64,000 bases of DNA, taken from NCBI RefSeq assembly GCF_004327335.1, contig NZ_QJUO01000002.1, positions 186,001 to 250,000 on the forward strand. The letters are read 5' to 3'. Below are positions 61,081 through 64,000 of this stretch, piece after piece. The notes beneath the pieces were generated by a model. That model saw nothing but the letters and a program-made list of their open reading frames with translations. It was not told the origin of the DNA and ran no database searches. Numbering within the stretch: the stretch's first letter is position 1; every line of letters begins with the position of its first letter. The position numbers were made by a program, and so were the translations under genes. This stretch comes from Stutzerimonas kirkiae. Its GTDB lineage: Bacteria; Pseudomonadota; Gammaproteobacteria; Pseudomonadales; Pseudomonadaceae.

Positions 61081-61725
61081 TCAATTGATGGCGTCGACCA
61101 TTCCGTGGCGCACGGCGAGCAGGGCCAGTTCCACGTCGCTGGAGATGGCAAGCTTCTCGTAGATACGGTAGCGATAGGTGTTGACGGTCTTTGGCGACAG
61201 GCAGAGCTTGTCCGAAATGGCCTGGACCTTCTGGCAGTTGGCGATCATCAGCGCAATCTGCATTTCCCGCTCGGACAGCAGGTCGAAGGGCGAGCCATCG
61301 ACCGACGACTGGAAGGGTTTGAGCGCCAGCTGCTGGGCGATCTGCGGGCTGATGTAGCGCTGCCCGGCGAACACCTTGCGGATCGCCTGGACCATCTCGT
61401 CGAGCGCCGCGCCCTTGCTCAGATAACCCGCCGCGCCGGCCTGCAACAGGCGGGTCGGAAAGGGATCCTCCTCGCAGACGGTGACCGCGATCACCTTGAG
61501 GTCGGGATGGCTGCGCGTCAGCTTGCGCGTGGCTTCCAGGCCACCGATGCCGGGCATCTTGACATCCATCAGCACCACATCGGGCTTGAGTTCGCGGGTC
61601 TTCCTCAGCGCTTCCTCGCCGGAGTCGGCCTGCCCGGCTACCTGAAGGCCCTCGATATCGGCCAGCATACGGGAAATCCCTGTACGTACCAGATCGTGGT
61701 CATCGACCACCAGCACCCTAATCAA
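61081..61725 (-). CDS. gacA: response regulator GacA (UvrY), 214 aa, TTG start
   Basis: Receiver domain with [18 protein letters not shown] and phosphorylated Asp in [12 protein letters not shown] (about 54), then a LuxR-type HTH ([22 protein letters not shown]). It activates the Rsm small RNAs with GacS. The start is TTG at 61725 with GAGG 6-8 bp upstream, giving MIRVLVVDD and 214 aa, the standard length; longer frames upstream have no similarity. Precedes uvrC. Confidence 0.95.
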   Translation of the reverse strand: MIRVLVVDDHDLVRTGISRMLADIEGLQVAGQADSGEEALRKTRELKPDVVLMDVKMPGIGGLEATRKLTRSHPDLKVIAVTVCEEDPFPTRLLQAGAAGYLSKGAALDEMVQAIRKVFAGQRYISPQIAQQLALKPFQSSVDGSPFDLLSEREMQIALMIANCQKVQAISDKLCLSPKTVNTYRYRIYEKLAISSDVELALLAVRHGMVDAIN

Positions 61726-61877
61726 GCTGATACCTCGTTGTGCGCAATTGAATCTGGACAGAGCTGGCAACCTCAGCCTGGCAGACTGTAGTAGAGCGCC
61801 AGGCTGAGACGAAGACAGGCAAAGCCCGCTTCTGCGGTTTGCGGAATACCGGGGACATTACCCCACCTGGACAAAGG

Positions 61878-63587
61878 TTATGAAACCCCGCCTTGGCCTG
61901 ATTCCGCAAGTCCTTCTCTTCGTTGCAGCAAATGCCCCAGGACCGCACGCATTTTGCCAGCTTTCACCGGCTTGTTGAGCACCGGCACGTTCAAGCCCTG
62001 CAATTGCCGCCGACACTGGTCGCTGCGGTCGGCGGTAATCATCACCACCGGTATCGGCCTGGCGAAGTGCTCACGCACGCCCTGCGCCACATCCCAGCCA
62101 GTGCCCCCGAGGTCCAGGTGATAATCCGCCAGTATCAGGTCGGGGGCCTGCCCATCCAGGACGGCAAAGGCTTGCTGGCGATCGGCCGCCGTCAGCACCT
62201 GGCAGCCCCACTGTTCCAACAGTGCGCGCATGCTCAGCAGGATGCTCAGCTCATTGTCGATCACCAGCAAACGGCACCCGGGCAACGGATCGCCCAGCAT
62301 CGGCAGCAAGGCCGGGAAACCGCCGTGCGGGTCATGCGCAGGCTGCCCCGGCGGGACATGCACACTGAACATCGAGCCCCGGCCGGCCTGCGACAGCACC
62401 TCGATGCGGTAATCGAGCATATTGGCGATACGCTCGACGATCGCCAGCCCCAGGCCCACCCCAGCCCGCTCCACCGTCCGTTGCACGCCAAGCTGGTTGA
62501 ACTCCAGGAAGATCGACTGGATCTGGTCCGGTTCGATACCTCTCCCGGTATCCCAGACTTCCAGGCGTACATGGCCATTACGCTTGCGCGCACCAAGCAA
62601 CACACGCCCCTGGTCGGTGTAGCGACAGGCATTGCTGAGAAAATTGCGCAGAATACGGGTCAGCAGGCGGAAATCGCCACGAATGGTATAGGCCGGAATG
62701 TAGCACTCCAGCGCCAGCCCGGCGGCCTGGGCCACCGGCTGGAATTCCGACAGCAGCGGCCGGAAGATCTCATCCAGGCGATAATCATGAATATCCGGCT
62801 TGACCGCACTCTGGTCGAGCTTGGAAATATCCAGCAGGTCGGTCAGCAGGTCCTCCGCCCCTTCGAGCGCCTGGTGGGCGCGCTCCACCAGGGTCTGCTC
62901 GGCTTCCGGCAGGTGTCGCTCGCGCAGGGTGGAAATCAGCAGCCTCGCGGCATTCAGGGGCTGCAGCAGATCGTGGCTGGCCGCGGCCAGGTATTTGTCC
63001 TTGCTGAGGTTGGCCGCTTCGGCGGCATCGCGTGCCTCACGCAGCTCCCGGGTGCGCTCGGCGACCCGTAGCTCCAGTTGCTCATTGAGCTGCAGCAGAT
63101 GCTGCTGGGCCTGCTTGCGCTCGGTGATATCGGCGACAAAGCCCTCGACCAGCTCCTCGTCGCCCGGCTTCAACAGCAGGTTCATCATCACGTCGATGGC
63201 GCTGCCATCCTGGCGGCACAGGCGCGTCTCATAACCGAACAGGCCGCGCTCCCTGCTCAAGGTGCGGCGAATGCCGGCCAGCTCGGCATCGCCACCGACG
63301 AAGAGATTGTGCGAGCGCCTGCCCAGCTCGCGCATGGCCTGCTCGATCGAGTCATAGCCCAGCATCCGCAACAGCGCAGGGTTCGCCGCCCGGATGCCGC
63401 CCTGCAGGCCGGCCTGGAAAATGCCATGAACAGCATGCTCGAACAGCCACTTGTAGCGGTTGCGCTCCGCCTCCAGTTCCTCGAGGCGCGCCTGCAGTTC
63501 CGGATAGTGGCTCTTGCGTGCCGAATGAGTGCCCAGCCCGAGCAGGCCGGCCAGGGCCTGTCGCTGCTCGTCAGAGGGCTTCGGCAT
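61878..63587 (-). CDS. PAS-containing hybrid sensor histidine kinase (ErcS'/NahK-like), 569 aa
   Basis: N-terminal coiled coil (RLEELEAERNRYKWLFEH), PAS domain (about 50-165, GIFQAGLQGGIRAANPAL), HisKA box AAASHDLLQPLNAARLL, HATPase (LGLAIVERIA), and a receiver at the C terminus (DLILADYHLDLGGTG with phospho-Asp). No membrane segments, so cytoplasmic. The start MPKPSDEQRQ at 63587 matches the family; it overlaps the ercA-like gene by 17 bp. Family knowledge links such kinases to biofilm and alcohol-oxidation signalling. Confidence 0.88.
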   Translation of the reverse strand: MPKPSDEQRQALAGLLGLGTHSARKSHYPELQARLEELEAERNRYKWLFEHAVHGIFQAGLQGGIRAANPALLRMLGYDSIEQAMRELGRRSHNLFVGGDAELAGIRRTLSRERGLFGYETRLCRQDGSAIDVMMNLLLKPGDEELVEGFVADITERKQAQQHLLQLNEQLELRVAERTRELREARDAAEAANLSKDKYLAAASHDLLQPLNAARLLISTLRERHLPEAEQTLVERAHQALEGAEDLLTDLLDISKLDQSAVKPDIHDYRLDEIFRPLLSEFQPVAQAAGLALECYIPAYTIRGDFRLLTRILRNFLSNACRYTDQGRVLLGARKRNGHVRLEVWDTGRGIEPDQIQSIFLEFNQLGVQRTVERAGVGLGLAIVERIANMLDYRIEVLSQAGRGSMFSVHVPPGQPAHDPHGGFPALLPMLGDPLPGCRLLVIDNELSILLSMRALLEQWGCQVLTAADRQQAFAVLDGQAPDLILADYHLDLGGTGWDVAQGVREHFARPIPVVMITADRSDQCRRQLQGLNVPVLNKPVKAGKMRAVLGHLLQRREGLAESGQGGVS

Positions 63588-64000
63588 AGACGACCTCGAC
63601 ATCGCGCTGCGTCGACGAACGTGGGTTGGTCAAGATGCAGGGGTCCTGCATCGCATGCCTCGACAGCATCGGAATATCGGAAAGCGAAACCCCATGCAGC
63701 CCCAGCGTCTGTCGGAAGCCCACGGCCTGCTTGAACTCGATCAGGTGCTGCACGAGGCGATTGCGAATCTGTACGTGGGTCAGGCCACGGACATCGATAC
63801 CGAAGGTTTCCGCCACCACCTTGAAGCGCTCGGGCGCCGCCTTGTAGTTGAAAGCCACCACATGCTCCACCAGCGAGGCGTTGCACAGCCCATGGGGCAG
63901 GTCGAGATAGCCGCCCAGGCTATGGGACATGGCATGCACGGCGCCAAGAATGGCATTGGAAAAGGCCAGGCCGGCCTGCATGCTGCCCAGCATGATCTTC
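63571..64000 (-). CDS. iron-containing alcohol dehydrogenase (ErcA-like), C-terminal part, partial
   Basis: Truncated by the window edge (the frame continues past 64000). Metal-binding block HAMSHSLGGYLDLPHG with conserved histidines and the NASLVEHVVAFN segment are those of type III alcohol dehydrogenases. Overlap of 17 bp with the kinase gene suggests coupling. ErcA in Pseudomonas acts in ethanol oxidation regulation; the same role here is inference. Confidence 0.85.
   Translation of the reverse strand, partial: KIMLGSMQAGLAFSNAILGAVHAMSHSLGGYLDLPHGLCNASLVEHVVAFNYKAAPERFKVVAETFGIDVRGLTHVQIRNRLVQHLIEFKQAVGFRQTLGLHGVSLSDIPMLSRHAMQDPCILTNPRSSTQRDVEVVYAEAL

Overview
The window reads as a chromosome segment of a high-GC Pseudomonas (Gammaproteobacteria). 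The informatics genes (thrS-infC-rpmI-rplT-pheS-pheT-ihfA), gacA-uvrC-pgsA, the yej-fabI cluster and the PA2778/PA2779-family lipoprotein pair are typical Pseudomonas blocks. Species was not resolved; the blocks are recognised from memory of the families, not from a search.

Layout. 1-1170: a GNAT-type toxin-antitoxin pair, probably the edge of an element integrated at tRNA-Pro(GGG). 1172-9054: translation block on the minus strand, bounded by tRNA-Pro and tRNA-Val(GAC), with infC starting at a rare ATT codon. 9224-12778: FAD oxidoreductase, C39-peptidase lipoprotein pair, small YgdI/R lipoprotein, tRNA-Pro(CGG) and initiator tRNA. 12831-13237: an MFS transporter relic. 13387-23282: mltD, two oligopeptide-binding proteins, yejBEF and fabI, all on the plus strand. 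23605-31411: envelope-stress-like small membrane proteins, dGTPase, FUSC protein, YggL, PBP4 (dacB) and a membrane hydrolase. 31501-38706: chemoreceptor, ABC exporter, DsbA-like protein, trhO, DUF1883, BolA and DUF2059. 38870-43573: fumC, the qorB/HxlR pair and the pirin/LysR pair. 44123-48090: an MHYT hybrid kinase with an HD-GYP regulator. 48902-49501: nitroreductase.

50141-58531 is a decayed 8.4-kb genomic island at the 3' end of tRNA-Gly(GCC). It holds an iron/siderophore-flavoured relic (HlyD adaptor remnant, FptX-like transporter with frameshift and truncation, PchR-like AraC regulator with a Fur-like box, frameshifted TonB receptor, truncated small gene) and a twice-frameshifted tyrosine integrase. 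Beyond the tRNA the core chromosome resumes with pgsA, uvrC, gacA, a hybrid kinase and the 3' part of an ErcA-like iron alcohol dehydrogenase.

The least explained feature is the intergenic DNA. It carries several dispersed palindromic repeat families: A (174 bp, two copies, 30-bp arms with a compensatory base pair), B (about 255 bp, two copies, whose 65-bp core is flipped between inverted arms), C (five hairpin copies between genes), M (two elements with shared 19-bp terminal inverted repeats, one with a C copy nested inside) and a single 229-bp MITE-like element. The flipped core of B is the strongest candidate for something undescribed.
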